In this document: piece after piece, positions 1 through 8,079 of the stretch | Position numbering within the stretch: the first letter of the stretch is position 1 | Layout: the number at the start of each line of letters is the position of its first letter | Assembly: GCA_002713555.1 (NCBI GenBank) | Contig: PATG01000111.1 | Span: 1 to 18,378, forward strand | DNA from: Planctomycetaceae bacterium | GTDB taxonomy: Bacteria > Planctomycetota > Planctomycetia > Pirellulales > Lacipirellulaceae | Direction: 5' to 3' | DNA length: 18,378 nt | Made by a program: the position numbers and the translations under genes | The notes under the pieces: model-generated | What the model was told of the DNA's origin: nothing | Databases searched by the model: none | What the model saw: only the letters and a program-made list of their open reading frames with translations

Positions 1-174
1 CCAAACACACCCCCGGTCCCTGTTGCCATCAATGGCACTGACGATGTTGGAGAACGTGAAACGTCTCCTCCCTACGATGTGCCCTTAAGCGGTATGCAAG
101 TCAAATTCCGTATCTACGAGCGTGACACCCGTCAGATTCGCGAAGCAACTGTCACAAAGAATTTTTCAGACTAG
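1..174 (+). CDS. C-terminal end of an unidentified protein (truncated by window edge)
   Basis: Frame 1 is open from the first base and ends at TAG 172-174, giving 57 residues. The tail reads roughly PNTPPVPVAINGTDD, then a segment containing MQVKFRIYERDTRQIREAT. The alternating polar/hydrophobic pattern near the end (VKFRIYERDTRQIREATVT) suggests beta strands closing a domain. The residue composition looks like real protein, and no other frame is better over this stretch. The start and most of the gene lie outside the window, so I cannot name the function. From memory, similar tails end large hypothetical planctomycete proteins with prepilin-like N-termini, but that cannot be tested here. Confidence 0.6.
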   Translation, partial: PNTPPVPVAINGTDDVGERETSPPYDVPLSGMQVKFRIYERDTRQIREATVTKNFSD

Positions 175-235
175 TTGTGAGTTTCGAAAGTACCCTATTC
201 TTTTTCACAACGCGCTTCTTCATCTTGTCCCTTCT

Positions 236-547
236 ATGCACACCATCCGTCTGCGACACCCTCGGCAATGTGATTCCACCTCAGTGGGTGTTTGCTGGTC
301 TCGCCCCTTCAATTGGCCCGCCGGAATGCAACCGCGTGAGAAAGCCCTGCTGGTGATAGATGGGCTGCCCGAATCGGCCAGGGTGCTGCTTGGTGACCGA
401 CTATTGGTTGCCGAGCAGGGAGGAGAATTCGACATTACCGAATTCATCTCTCTCCACAATCGCCTGGCGATCGAACTCGCCGGGGGCACACCCACCAGCG
501 AAACCGAGTGTCCTTTTGAGGTGCGCCTGGAGATTTCCGCAGCATAG
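236..547 (+). CDS. Small hypothetical protein (about 103 aa)
   Basis: An ORF in this frame opens at 122, but the ATG at 236 (MHTIRLRHPRQ) is the more protein-like start, and 62 bp then separates it from the preceding stop. No clear Shine-Dalgarno sequence precedes either start. The product holds a segment like NWPAGMQPREKALLVIDGL, followed by ARVLLGDRLL and FDITEFISLHNRLAIELAG. This order (strand, DNG-like turn, 'FDIT...HNRLAIEL') resembles the beta-sandwich carbohydrate-binding fold of glycosidase accessory domains, where an N-L-x-I-E-L strand follows a D-[IV]-T motif. That resemblance is inference. There is no signal peptide or membrane segment, and the real substrate or partner is unknown. 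Confidence 0.6.
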   Translation: MHTIRLRHPRQCDSTSVGVCWSRPFNWPAGMQPREKALLVIDGLPESARVLLGDRLLVAEQGGEFDITEFISLHNRLAIELAGGTPTSETECPFEVRLEISAA

Positions 548-641
548 GGCATCAACCAGCACGAATACCATTTGTGCTTTCTTCCTGGTATCATTTGTAG
601 GATTTGTCAAATACGTAGAGCCATTTCATTCAGGTCACCCT

Positions 642-1880
642 ATGCGCATGCTCCTCACGTTCTTGCTGTCGTCGATTTTTGTCTCCTCAACCACTTTTAT
701 TGACTCAACCACGGCAGTAGAGAATCGGCTGACACCAGAGCAAATCGCTGCAGGCTGGATATCGCTATTCGACGGCGAAACACTCTTTGGATGGAAACCG
801 ACCAGCGACGTGGATTGGCAAGTTCGAGAAGGCGCCATTCAAGCATCCGAGGGCAAAGCGGGTTGGCTGATGAGCACCAGCCAGTTTGCCGACTACGAGT
901 TGCACCTAGAATTCAAAGCACCAGCAACGACCAATAGCGGCATTTTTTTGCGGAGTTTGCTGAACCCAAAAAATCCCACCCACGACTGCTACGAAGTCAA
1001 TATTGCCCCTGCCGACAATCCATTTCCGACAGGCGCGCTCGTCGGTCGTAAAAAGTGGGAGTCCGATTTGCCTTGGACGTCCTATCCACCACCTAATGTC
1101 TTACAAGATATAGAAGTGCTGGATACCTGGGACGGCCACTGGCACGTTTTTGATATCACGATGATGAGAAACAAGGTGCGCATTCAATGCGATGGCCATC
1201 TGTTTCATGAATACATTGATCCACAACCTCGATTAGCGGGTTACATAGGACTGCAGTTTCGAGAAGGCGAAATTGCTTTTCGCAATATTCGACTTAAACC
1301 TCTGGGCACGAAGCCCCTGCTGAACGGCAAAGACCTGACAGGTTGGAATACGGAGCGGGCTGAAGCCAGTCGGTTTGAAGTGACGCCTGCGGGTGAGCTG
1401 CGCGTGCTAGATGGACGTGGCCAAATCGAGAGCAAAGCGAGCTTTGCTGACTTTGTCTTGCAGACAGATTGTTATATTAATGGCGATGCGCTCAATTCGG
1501 GTATTTTTTTTCGTTGTATTCCACGTGATTTTATGATGGGGTACGAATGCCAGATTCATAACGGTAAGGTCGACGGCGACCCTACCCAACCTCAAGATTG
1601 TGGAACGGGCGGGATTTTTCGCCGCCAGAATGCACGCCGCATCGTGGCCCAGGACCGCCAATGGTTTACGATAACGCTGGCAGCCGACGGCCCTCATATG
1701 GCTGCTTGGGTCAATGGCACCCAGGTAAGCGATTGGACCGACACGCGTGCACCCCACGAAAATCCGCGGAAGGGATTACGTCTGGAGCCAGGTACTCTGG
1801 CCCTGCAGGGCCACGATCCCACAACCGACCTGCGGTTCAAGAATATGCGGCTTGCAGAGCTGTCGGATGCCAAGGATTAA
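642..1880 (+). CDS. Secreted protein with two DUF1080 (3-keto-disaccharide hydrolase family) domains
   Basis: The product is 412 aa. The start at 642 (MRMLLTFLLSS) begins a signal peptide of about 26 residues (hydrophobic core 3-20), and an AGGT lies 6 nt upstream. The open frame reaches back to 360, but that stretch overlaps the previous gene and is not protein-like. Two DUF1080 (PF06439) modules follow: about 35-220, with SLFDGETLFGW at 41-51 and NSGIFLR at 98-104; and about 225-408, with LLNGKDLTGW, NSGIFFR at 285-291, YECQIHN at 301-307 and LALQGHD at 386-392. The fold is concanavalin-like, and characterised members hydrolyse 3-keto-glycosides. Tandem copies in one chain are less common than single domains. 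Export to the periplasm and a role in polysaccharide or glycoside breakdown are inferred. No sugar oxidoreductase is adjacent. Confidence 0.88.
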   Translation: MRMLLTFLLSSIFVSSTTFIDSTTAVENRLTPEQIAAGWISLFDGETLFGWKPTSDVDWQVREGAIQASEGKAGWLMSTSQFADYELHLEFKAPATTNSGIFLRSLLNPKNPTHDCYEVNIAPADNPFPTGALVGRKKWESDLPWTSYPPPNVLQDIEVLDTWDGHWHVFDITMMRNKVRIQCDGHLFHEYIDPQPRLAGYIGLQFREGEIAFRNIRLKPLGTKPLLNGKDLTGWNTERAEASRFEVTPAGELRVLDGRGQIESKASFADFVLQTDCYINGDALNSGIFFRCIPRDFMMGYECQIHNGKVDGDPTQPQDCGTGGIFRRQNARRIVAQDRQWFTITLAADGPHMAAWVNGTQVSDWTDTRAPHENPRKGLRLEPGTLALQGHDPTTDLRFKNMRLAELSDAKD

Positions 1881-2041
1881 GCATGGGCACGCTCCAGGGG
1901 ATCTCCGTCATCTTGCCGCGAGAGACAGCAGCCGTATTCTGCCCGCTTGTCAGGGACTGCCTGGCGAACCACAATGGTCTTCTGGTGTCTGGCCTCCAGG
2001 TCGGATTTTAAAGTATTTATTTGACGGAGTGGATGGAAATT

Positions 2042-3256
2042 ATGCCCAGTTGTGTGCTCGCGTATTCGGGAGGGTTAGATACCTCCGTTATCCTTGGTTG
2101 GCTTCAAGACGAAGGATACGACATACATGCGGTTTATGTTGATTTGGGACAGCCTTGCGAGGACCGAGAGGCCATTTTGCAAAAGGCACGCGACCATGGT
2201 GCTCTATCATCACAGTTAATTGATGCTCGTGAAGAATTGTGCCGTGAGTACGCTTTTCCCGTTTTGCAGTGGCAAGCCAAGTACGAAGGTATTTATCTCC
2301 TGGGGACTTCAATAGCTCGGCCGCTCATTTCGAAAGTCTGTCTGCAGGTTGCTCGCGAAGTGGGAGCCGAAGCGTATGCCCATGGTGCAACCGGAAAAGG
2401 CAACGACCAGTGTCGTTTTCAGTTGGCAGCCGAAGCACTTGAGCCGAGTGTGAAAATGATTGCACCCTGGCGGATCGAAAAATTCCGCCAGCAATTTCCT
2501 GGTCGGACCGAGATGATTGACTACTGCGACGCAAAAAAAATACCCGTCAAGGCATCGATCGCCAAACCTTACAGTAGCGACGAAAATTGTTTGCATATCA
2601 GTTACGAAGCGGGTGAGTTGGAAGATCCGGATGTCAACGGGGTAGCCCTGGTAGATTTTGGAATGGGCGTCTCTCCCCAAGAGGCTCCTGACAAGGTCGA
2701 GGAAGTTACGGTAAGTTTTGAGAGCGGCATACCGGTGGCGGTCAACGGGCAGCCCAAGAGTGCCTTAGAAATGGTCGAAACGATGAATGAAATTGCGGGC
2801 CGTAATGGTATTGGCCGCATCGACATTGTCGAAAATCGTTTTGTTGGCATGAAAAGTCGTGGGGTGTACGAGGCACCTGGTATGACCGCGCTCTATGCGG
2901 CCCACCTGTCTCTGGAGCAACTTACTCTGGATCGCGACACGGTCCATCTTCGCGATCGCCTGGCCCCCGAAGTGGCCGAGATGGTGTACTACGGTTTTTG
3001 GTTCGTACCCAAAATGGATGCCCTCCTGGCCTTCATTCATGAAATCCAAAAGCCGGTAACAGGAGATGTCACATTGGGCCTCTACAAAGGCAACATTATG
3101 ATCCATGGGCGCAAAAGCCCCCACAGTCTCTACGATGCTGAAGTCGCCAGTATGGAAGGGGGTGGCTCGTACGACCAATCCGACGCAGAAGGATTCTTAA
3201 GACTTCATGGCTTGCCCAGTCGCGTGTTGGGGAAGGTGAGACCCAGAAAGTATTAA
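2042..3256 (+). CDS. argG: Argininosuccinate synthase
   Basis: ATP-dependent ligase joining citrulline and aspartate to form argininosuccinate, the penultimate step of arginine synthesis; cytoplasmic. The 404-aa length is normal for the family. The N-type pyrophosphatase P-loop is AYSGGLDTS at 7-15. AYAHGATGKGNDQCRFQLA spans about 111-129, and the aspartate/citrulline-binding region includes KPYSSDENCLHISYEAGELEDP from about 175. Three starts are possible: TTG 2021, ATG 2033 and ATG 2042. The GGAG at 2026-2029 is only 3 nt from 2033 and 12 nt from 2042. I chose 2042 because it gives MPSCVLAYSGGLDTS, the usual N-terminus in this lineage. The gene stands alone: argH and other arginine genes are not next to it. 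The 161-bp spacer upstream holds no clear promoter. Confidence 0.97.
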   Translation: MPSCVLAYSGGLDTSVILGWLQDEGYDIHAVYVDLGQPCEDREAILQKARDHGALSSQLIDAREELCREYAFPVLQWQAKYEGIYLLGTSIARPLISKVCLQVAREVGAEAYAHGATGKGNDQCRFQLAAEALEPSVKMIAPWRIEKFRQQFPGRTEMIDYCDAKKIPVKASIAKPYSSDENCLHISYEAGELEDPDVNGVALVDFGMGVSPQEAPDKVEEVTVSFESGIPVAVNGQPKSALEMVETMNEIAGRNGIGRIDIVENRFVGMKSRGVYEAPGMTALYAAHLSLEQLTLDRDTVHLRDRLAPEVAEMVYYGFWFVPKMDALLAFIHEIQKPVTGDVTLGLYKGNIMIHGRKSPHSLYDAEVASMEGGGSYDQSDAEGFLRLHGLPSRVLGKVRPRKY

Positions 3257-3369
3257 GCACCCTGGTGAGTGGAAGTCGATGTTTGTTAAGAGTGTCTTGA
3301 ATCGAAGAATGACACGTTTAGATTTTAGAGCCTGTTTAAAACCCCAAAGCCCCCTCCGCTGTTTCTCCC

Positions 3370-3393
3370 CCCTCCCCCGAAGACGGGGGAGGG
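3370..3393. repeat. Perfect GC-rich inverted repeat in the argG-permease spacer
   Basis: Arms CCCTCCCCCG (3370-3379) and CGGGGGAGGG (3384-3393) are perfect reverse complements around a 4-nt AAGA loop. No T-run follows on either side, so it is not a standard rho-independent terminator. The surrounding stretch from about 3330 (AAACCCCAAAGCCCCCTCC) is compositionally unlike the coding DNA. It resembles dispersed intergenic palindromes (REP/BIME-like) that many bacteria carry between genes, but copy number cannot be judged from one window. The hairpin could also stabilise the argG mRNA 3' end. Confidence 0.6.
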
Positions 3394-3414
3394 CGGGTAA
3401 CGCCTCGCTTTGAA

Positions 3415-5034
3415 ATGTTTCTTTTTGAAAACCCCGTACTGCAGAGTGAGCTTGTTTCGAATCTTCGATCTTCGAAGGGGTTTGTTCTCTTGGCGGCTTA
3501 TTTGTCGTTTTTGGGATTGCTCGTTTACGCAGCGTGGCCGGATGCCCAGCGCGTTGATATGGTGGATTCGGAACAGGCAAAGCCTCTCGTCAGCTTATTC
3601 TTTCTGGGACAATACCTATTGATGTCCCTGATGGCACCCAGTTTTGCCGCCGGTGCGATTACAGGTGAGAAAGAACGCGAGAGTTTCGAAATGCTGATGG
3701 CCAGTCCCATCCGGCCAGGAGCAATTGTACTGGGCAAGTTGGCGGCGTCTTTGACGCCTTTGGCCCAGTTAATGATCTGTTCGCTACCGATTGTTATGCT
3801 CTGCCTGCCCCTGGGAGGCGTATTTTATTTTGAGGTATTGGCCGCCTATGTGGCGATGATTTTTTCAATTAGTCTCTTCGGGATGATAAGCCTATGGTGC
3901 AGTAGCCATTTTGTCAGGACTTCGGCATCGCTGGTGGTTTCTTATTTATTGATCCTGCCTTTGGCTCTCGTAGGGGTGTTCATCTGGCAGGCGATGGAGC
4001 AATTGGGAGAAGCACGTTTGTTGGTGGTGATGACAGTCGTGCCCTTGGCTTGTCTTTCTGTTGGTACGCTATTGTGGGCAGACACTTGCCGTAAGTTGAT
4101 CCGTTCTCCCGAATTAGGTTCTGAGGGAAAGCAAGTTGTTGATCTTGAAACCGAGGCTAAGGAAGCTGTCGGACTGTACATAAACCGAGAAGATTTTCCG
4201 GACCGCTTGTTCGCGCCGCCAAAGCGTACGACGTTTTTGCCGGATGGAGCCAATCCGATTTACGACAAAGAAGTTCGCAGTGAGATTTTTAGCCAGGGCA
4301 CACTCATGCTCCGGCTGGTGATTCAAATCAGTATGGGTATTGCCTTGCTGGTTATGGCCGTTTGTCTATTTCTCAAACAGCACCTGGTTCCCTGGTACAT
4401 ATCGTACGTGCTGCTATTCAACATGTTGGTGGGTCCTGTGTTTTCTGCCAGTAGTGTCACAAGCGAACGAGAGCGTCAAACGCTCGACATGTTGCTGACA
4501 ACTTTAATCACACCTTGGCAAATGTTGTGGGGAAAACTTTTGTCTGGCTTGCGCGTGTCGAGTGTGCTTACTTTATTTTTGATGTGGCCTGTCATTTTGG
4601 CCTGCATTATGCCCCTTGAGTATTGGAATAATCTACCAACCATGGGTGGTTTTTTTCTGGTCGTGGCTTTTACCTGTGTGACCACTGCGATGACAGCCTT
4701 ATTTTGTTCTTCGTTGTTCTACAAAAGTTCAACCAGTCTGATGGCAACTTATTTAATCATCCTGACGCTTTTTTTGGGCCCTGTTGCGGGGCAGGTTTTT
4801 GTCGATACTTTTCTAGACAGTGGTCAGGCCACTACGATTGCCCAACTAACGAGTATTAGTAGCCCTTTCTCCGCTGTATTTAATATGCCCCTTAAATTCA
4901 CTACCGTAACCAGTGCTGTGCCAGCCAAAGTGGCCGTGTTTTGGGGTTATCTGGGATTTACCATGGTCTACAATCTGTGCTTATTGTTGGCAATGATGTG
5001 GTTGTTCCAATCGCGATGGCGTGTTTCGGAGTGA
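3415..5034 (+). CDS. ABC-2 type transporter permease, two fused half-modules
   Basis: A 539-aa polytopic membrane protein with about a dozen hydrophobic segments. It contains two copies of the same module. Module 1 starts with ENPVLQSELVSNLR (5-18) and carries GAITGEKERESFEML at about 80-94. Module 2 starts with ANPIYDKEVRSEI (about 279-291) and carries SSVTSERERQTLDML at about 345-360. The NP-x-x-x-E start and the T-x-E-[KR]-E-R cytoplasmic segment before 'GKLL/GKLA' are typical of ABC-2 permeases of the Nat/gliding-export type. The start at 3415 lacks a Shine-Dalgarno sequence but gives the family's N-terminus. No ATP-binding subunit is adjacent: argG is upstream and yaaA begins 10 nt after the stop. 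The transported substrate is unknown. Confidence 0.85.
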   Translation: MFLFENPVLQSELVSNLRSSKGFVLLAAYLSFLGLLVYAAWPDAQRVDMVDSEQAKPLVSLFFLGQYLLMSLMAPSFAAGAITGEKERESFEMLMASPIRPGAIVLGKLAASLTPLAQLMICSLPIVMLCLPLGGVFYFEVLAAYVAMIFSISLFGMISLWCSSHFVRTSASLVVSYLLILPLALVGVFIWQAMEQLGEARLLVVMTVVPLACLSVGTLLWADTCRKLIRSPELGSEGKQVVDLETEAKEAVGLYINREDFPDRLFAPPKRTTFLPDGANPIYDKEVRSEIFSQGTLMLRLVIQISMGIALLVMAVCLFLKQHLVPWYISYVLLFNMLVGPVFSASSVTSERERQTLDMLLTTLITPWQMLWGKLLSGLRVSSVLTLFLMWPVILACIMPLEYWNNLPTMGGFFLVVAFTCVTTAMTALFCSSLFYKSSTSLMATYLIILTLFLGPVAGQVFVDTFLDSGQATTIAQLTSISSPFSAVFNMPLKFTTVTSAVPAKVAVFWGYLGFTMVYNLCLLLAMMWLFQSRWRVSE

Positions 5035-5044
5035 AGAAGAACTT

Positions 5045-5824
5045 ATGCTAATTGTTGTTTCTCCTGCCAAGACGCTCGACTTTTCGTCTCAGCAAACAGT
5101 TTGCCAGACGACTCAACCCGAACTGTTGACGCAGTCAAAAAAACTGGTCCGGATTTTACGTAAGTTGTCACCCCAACAGCTTGGTAAGCTTATGGGCACT
5201 AGTGATGCAATTGCAGAAACTGTGCATGCCTACGTTCAGAGCTGGAAGCAAAAATACGATGCCAAGGGTACCAAGCCAGCGGTGCTCGCCTTTCGAGGGG
5301 ATGTCTACCAAGGGCTTGCTGCCGAAGATTTTACAGAAGAAGATTTTGAATTTGCGCAAGCACATTTGAGGATTCTTTCAGGACTCTATGGTCTGTTGCG
5401 ACCACTCGACTTAATACAACCCTATCGCTTGGAGATGGGCACTCGACTTTCTGGTGATCACGGCAAAACACTATACGATTTCTGGCAGGATCAGATTGCC
5501 AAAAAAATCCAAAAGGCCCTGGCAGAGCAGGGGGATGATATCCTGGTCAATCTGGCTTCAGGAGAGTATTTTCGAGCAGCCCGCACGACTTCGTTTCCAT
5601 GCCGTGTGATCACACCTGTATTCAAAGATCGCAAAGGCGACCAGTACAAAGTTTTGAGCTTTTTTGCCAAAAAAGCGCGAGGAATGATGACACAACATAT
5701 GGTCCGCAACAGGATAGACGATTTGAGTGGAATCAAGAAATTTCGCACCGCTGGATACCGCTACAGCGCCAAGCACTCCAGTGAAGACCAGCCGGTTTTT
5801 TTGCGTGAGAAAGCAATAGGCTAG
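5045..5824 (+). CDS. yaaA: Peroxide stress protein YaaA (DUF328/UPF0246)
   Basis: The product is 259 aa, the usual length for YaaA. In Escherichia coli, YaaA lowers intracellular free iron and limits Fenton damage during peroxide stress, and the protein binds DNA. Family hallmarks are visible: VSPAKTLDF at 5-13; SGLYGLLRPLDLIQPYRLEM in the middle; and LVNLASGEYFRAA, VITPVF and FFAKKARGMM near the end. The frame opens at 5021, but ATG 5045 gives the conserved N-terminus MLIVVSPAKTLDF and lies 10 nt after the permease stop. A purine-rich GAAGAAG precedes it, so it is probably co-transcribed and coupled with the permease. A functional link between the two is not established. Confidence 0.93.
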   Translation: MLIVVSPAKTLDFSSQQTVCQTTQPELLTQSKKLVRILRKLSPQQLGKLMGTSDAIAETVHAYVQSWKQKYDAKGTKPAVLAFRGDVYQGLAAEDFTEEDFEFAQAHLRILSGLYGLLRPLDLIQPYRLEMGTRLSGDHGKTLYDFWQDQIAKKIQKALAEQGDDILVNLASGEYFRAARTTSFPCRVITPVFKDRKGDQYKVLSFFAKKARGMMTQHMVRNRIDDLSGIKKFRTAGYRYSAKHSSEDQPVFLREKAIG

Positions 5825-5971
5825 GCCACTGCAGGTACGGAAGCAATAAATAGGGGGCAGCAACGAGTAACCAGCTATTCCCCCCTGCGGAAAAACAGGC
5901 ACATCTCTCGAGTGCAAGGATTTCCGGCCTGCAAATACCTGTTGGCAGAAGTTCTAGGTTGCTCCCATCGC

Positions 5972-6001
5972 TTGACCAACATTCTCCTGGTATGCGATAA
6001 C
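5972..6001 (+). promoter_or_regulatory. Possible sigma-70-like promoter for pyrB
   Basis: TTGACC (5972-5977, 5 of 6 to the -35 consensus) is followed after 18 nt by GATAAC (5996-6001, 4 of 6 to the -10 consensus). This would give a leader of about 35 nt before the pyrB ATG at 6044, which has AAGGA 9 nt upstream. It lies in the 219-bp spacer after yaaA, where no other gene is seen. No PyrR-type attenuator or clear leader peptide was recognised. Planctomycete promoters are poorly defined, so this is only a consensus match. Confidence 0.35.
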
Positions 6002-6043
6002 TCATGTGCCTGCCGCCCCCCGCTAATCTAAGGATTAGGCCCT

Positions 6044-7327
6044 ATGCCGACCGAACCAAATGCCGATCGAGCTCTCACTCAGGATGAACGTGACTTGCTC
6101 CTTTATGAGTCACGCATTTCGCGTCCCGTCAAAATGAAGTTGCCAGAGTTCGAGCGGGAGCAGCGCCTGCGGCATGTTCTGTTCAGTGGACAGTTTACAG
6201 TCGATATGTTGGAAGATCTGGCCGGTACGGCAGACAAAATCCGGATGCTTTCGAAGCATCGTAGTGGTCAGGATTTTTTGATCAAGTTGCTCCACCATAA
6301 ACGGGCGATGCTTTACTTCACTCAGCCTTCAACGCGTACATTCTTGTCGTTCATGTCGGCTTGCCAGATATTGGGGATTACCTGCAACGAAGTACGGGAT
6401 CCTTCTACGTCGTCTGAGACCAAGGGTGAAACTCGCTTCGATTCGATTCGGATGTTCAGCAGTTATTTTGATCTGATCATCATGCGTAGCAAACTTGCCC
6501 GCTTGGCCGAATCGTGTGCATACCTGATGAATGATTTGGAGGCGTCGGGGAATCGGAGTGTCCCAATTATTAATGCTGGTTCTGGAGCTGATGAACATCC
6601 GACGCAGGCGCTTCTCGACATATACACTTTGCAAAGAACTTTTCAGTTTGCGGATGTGAAAGATTCGACAACCACATCACGGCTGGAAGAATTGCGGATT
6701 GAACACCCTCAATTAACGGCAGGATTGGCAAATAAGACGTATGGCTTTTGCGGCGATATTGGACGAGGTCGTACGGTTCGTTCCCTGGCCAGCTTGCTGG
6801 CAAATTACGAGAACGTGCAACTCGTTTTTATTGCTCCCGACGATCCGACACTTGCCTTGCGAGAGGATTTGCGAAACCGTTTGCTTGATCGGGGTGTCGA
6901 AATACATGAAGTCAAAACTTTTGATGAAAAAGTCGGGGGGGTGCCGGTCATCGGAAAATTGGATGCCCTTTACATGACCAGGATTCAGAAAGAGCACAAT
7001 AGCCCAGCTGAATCAGCGAAGTTCGATCAAATTGATCTTTCACAGTATAAATTGAATCGTAATTTGCTAGCTCAGATGAGAGACTATGCGCCTATTCTGC
7101 ATCCTTTCCCACGCGACCAGCACTTTGGCGAGATCCCGCCAGAGATTGATAATGACCCGCGGGCCATGTACTTCAGGCAAGCACGTAATGGAATGTGGAT
7201 TCGTGCAGCATTGCTTGCTTCGGTGTTTGGGGTCGACCACCAGATTTCCCGTTTTTTTCATCAGGAGTACAGCGAACAGCACCAATACAACGAAGACGAC
7301 ACCTGGGCAACGCAGCCTCCTCGTTAG
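6044..7327 (+). CDS. pyrB: Aspartate carbamoyltransferase catalytic chain
   Basis: Catalyses carbamoyl phosphate + aspartate to N-carbamoylaspartate, the committed step of pyrimidine synthesis; cytoplasmic. At 427 aa it is longer than the roughly 310-aa E. coli chain, with about 50 extra N-terminal residues and an insert near 200-228. The carbamoyl phosphate site reads FTQPSTRT at 92-99, followed by F100 where most homologs have Arg. The mobile-loop lysine is in KGET at 127-130. HPTQALLDIYTL starts at 185. CGDIGRGRTVRSLASLL, YMTRIQKEH and LHPFPRDQHFGEI follow, and YFRQARNGMWIRAALLASV closes the protein as in E. coli PyrB. The C-terminal LHPFPR and NGMWIR motifs favour aspartate over ornithine specificity. 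No pyrI or pyrC is adjacent. Confidence 0.92.
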   Translation: MPTEPNADRALTQDERDLLLYESRISRPVKMKLPEFEREQRLRHVLFSGQFTVDMLEDLAGTADKIRMLSKHRSGQDFLIKLLHHKRAMLYFTQPSTRTFLSFMSACQILGITCNEVRDPSTSSETKGETRFDSIRMFSSYFDLIIMRSKLARLAESCAYLMNDLEASGNRSVPIINAGSGADEHPTQALLDIYTLQRTFQFADVKDSTTTSRLEELRIEHPQLTAGLANKTYGFCGDIGRGRTVRSLASLLANYENVQLVFIAPDDPTLALREDLRNRLLDRGVEIHEVKTFDEKVGGVPVIGKLDALYMTRIQKEHNSPAESAKFDQIDLSQYKLNRNLLAQMRDYAPILHPFPRDQHFGEIPPEIDNDPRAMYFRQARNGMWIRAALLASVFGVDHQISRFFHQEYSEQHQYNEDDTWATQPPR

Positions 7328-7388
7328 TCCAGTTATTTCATCTTGTTCTGGTCCAGTATAGCCAATTGAACTTTTTTTACTTTAGCCC

Positions 7389-8003
7389 ATGCCCTTAATC
7401 ATAGATGGCTACAATCTCCTGCATGCCACAGATATCTTTGGCGCCGAGCCTGGGAATTTTCAACAGTCTCGTGAGGCCTTACTAGCCTTTTTAGGGTCGG
7501 CCCTCGAAGTAAAAGAACGTCGTGAAACAGTGATCGTTTTTGATGCGGCACAAGCTCCACCCGGTTTGCCTGGAACTGTGACCTACGAGCAAATCATAGT
7601 TCGCTATGCACGCAATTATCCGGATGCGGATGCTTTGATAGAAGAGTTGATCGAGAGACATCCAGCCACACGTTCCTTGTTGGTCGTATCGAGTGACCAC
7701 CGAGTCCAGCGGGCTGCGCGGCGGGGAGGTGCCAAATGGATCGATAGCCAATTGTGGTATTCTGATTTGTGGAAGCGTCGCGTACAGGCTCGTCAGCAGC
7801 AGATGAAATCGCTTCCGGAAAAGCCCATTGGAGCCTTGAGCCCCCAGGATATAGCCTATTGGGTCCAGCAATTTGGAGGAGACGAATCTGAAGAAACGAC
7901 CCAACAGCGATCTCCCCGTGTTGCCCCTTCTCCCAAACAAAAGAAGAATCCCTTCCCCCCTGGCTATGGCGAAGATTTGCTCCAGGGTGATTCGGACGTT
8001 TGA
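7389..8003 (+). CDS. YacP-like NYN domain protein (putative endoribonuclease)
   Basis: The product is 204 aa. The first 150 residues form a NYN/PIN-like domain: LIIDGYNLLH (3-12, with D6 the expected metal ligand), VIVFDAAQAPPG, the acidic segment YPDADALIEELIERH, then LLVVSSDHRVQRAARRGGAKW. Bacillus YacP (Rae1) is a ribosome-associated endoribonuclease, and the conserved acidic residues suggest this one is also a metal-dependent nuclease. The C-terminal 50 residues are polar and Pro/Lys-rich, probably disordered. There is no obvious Shine-Dalgarno sequence. The gene begins 61 bp after pyrB and could share its transcript. It ends with TGA at 8001-8003, converging on the coiled-coil gene. Confidence 0.82.
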   Translation: MPLIIDGYNLLHATDIFGAEPGNFQQSREALLAFLGSALEVKERRETVIVFDAAQAPPGLPGTVTYEQIIVRYARNYPDADALIEELIERHPATRSLLVVSSDHRVQRAARRGGAKWIDSQLWYSDLWKRRVQARQQQMKSLPEKPIGALSPQDIAYWVQQFGGDESEETTQQRSPRVAPSPKQKKNPFPPGYGEDLLQGDSDV

Positions 8004-8079
8004 CTTGCAGGTAAACTTGTGTGTCAACGGCTAGTCTGGATATTCTATTCTGCTTGGGGTGCCATGGAAACGCACAGAA

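Noticed and set aside
360..641. Upstream extension of the DUF1080 frame back to 360
   Set aside because: It overlaps the 236-547 gene, is not protein-like, and the signal peptide begins exactly at 642.
1942..1969. TTGCCG-16-TATTCT-like promoter before argG
   Set aside because: Both boxes are only partial matches in a spacer of ordinary composition.
7997..8029. Hairpin CGTTTGAC...GTCAACG over the NYN gene stop as a bidirectional terminator
   Set aside because: The stem has a bulge, the loop is 18 nt and no T-run follows, so it is not distinguishable from chance.
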